Translations under genes and position numbers: made by a program
The notes under the pieces: model-generated
Told to the model about the DNA's origin: nothing
Database searches by the model: none
What the model saw: the letters and a program-made list of their open reading frames with translations, nothing else
From: an uncultured Clostridium sp.
GTDB taxonomy: Bacteria; Bacillota; Clostridia; Lachnospirales; Lachnospiraceae
Reading direction: 5' to 3'
NCBI GenBank assembly: GCA_905192625.1
Contig: CAJJLI010000155.1
Location: 1-6,027 of the forward strand
DNA length: 6,027 bases
Shown: one piece after another, positions 5,797 through 6,027 of the stretch
Numbering within the stretch: position 1 is the first letter of the stretch
Layout of the letters: each line of letters starts with the position of its first letter

Positions 5797-6027
5797 ATGA
5801 AGAAAAGAGTATTAAAAGTATTATTATGTGCAGCGATGGCAAGTGTGATGGTAACAGGATGTACAGCAGCTACTAAGGGAAAAGATGTAACACAACAAAA
5901 AGAAGAAAGCAATGTAACAGCGGATGCAGTAGATACCAGAAAAGTGTATGTGTCACCACAATGGGTACAGAGTGTTATTGATGGCAATCAAGAGGAATCT
6001 GATAATTATATCATTCTTGAATGTTCC
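5797..6027 (+). CDS. Lipoprotein, YnjE-like rhodanese/thiosulfate sulfurtransferase, 3'-partial
   Basis: Only the first 77 codons are in the window, and the frame is open to its end. The start ATG 5797 has AGGAG at 5786-5790, 6 bases upstream. The product begins MKKRVLKV, then a hydrophobic stretch and lipobox VTGC, with the lipidated Cys at 22. A polar, disordered linker follows (~23-48), then VYVSPQWVQSVIDG and YIILECS, the start of a rhodanese domain (canonically VSxxWLxxxL, then VILD). From memory of the E. coli protein, this matches the middle part of the exported sulfurtransferase YnjE (YPQWLHDLQQG, then VIEAAWG), encoded downstream of ynjBCD, which supports a Ynj-type locus. The active-site Cys is beyond the window. 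It is the second anchored sulfurtransferase here. Its own upstream region is longer than those of its neighbours (212 bases) and may carry a promoter. Confidence 0.82.
   Translation, partial: MKKRVLKVLLCAAMASVMVTGCTAATKGKDVTQQKEESNVTADAVDTRKVYVSPQWVQSVIDGNQEESDNYIILECS

Noticed and set aside
5784..5987. Reverse-strand open frame near the right end
   Set aside because: It lies opposite the YnjE-like lipoprotein start, which has a clear ribosome binding site, lipobox and rhodanese beginning.

Overview
The window is AT-rich, all genes lie on the plus strand, and every internal gene has a strong AGGAG-type ribosome binding site. Two of the products are Gram-positive style lipoproteins. Codon use and protein style suggest a low-GC Firmicute, most likely a clostridial or Lachnospiraceae-type bacterium; this is an impression, since no phylogenetic marker is present.

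Layout. Bases 1-2544 hold a compact ABC importer set: a permease cut off at its 5' end, a second permease that overlaps it through ATGA, and an ATPase 11 bases further on. The substrate-binding protein is not in the window and presumably lies upstream. The set resembles the poorly characterised YnjBCD family of E. coli, except that the two permease halves are separate genes rather than one fused YnjC-like protein. Next come a nucleoside hydrolase-fold protein (2648-3520), a lipoprotein with two rhodanese domains (3644-4453), an APH/choline-kinase-fold phosphotransferase (4568-5584), and the first 77 codons of a second rhodanese-type lipoprotein (from 5797). The last of these looks like the exported sulfurtransferase YnjE, which also follows ynjBCD in E. 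coli.

How the genes may work together (inference). The importer brings a small molecule into the cytosol. Two signal-less proteins, a probable N-glycosidase and a small-molecule kinase, could process it there. Two membrane-anchored sulfurtransferases could handle sulfane sulfur outside the membrane. This would fit uptake and salvage of a nucleoside-like or sulfur-containing compound, but the sequence does not identify the substrate. The strongest leads are the gene combination, the kinase catalytic loop with N-x-E in place of H-x-D, the nucleoside hydrolase with an expanded metal-binding loop and no catalytic His, and a repeated leader block in front of two of the genes. No RNA genes, mobile elements, CRISPR arrays or convincing terminators were seen. 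No gene-free stretch exceeds 300 bases.
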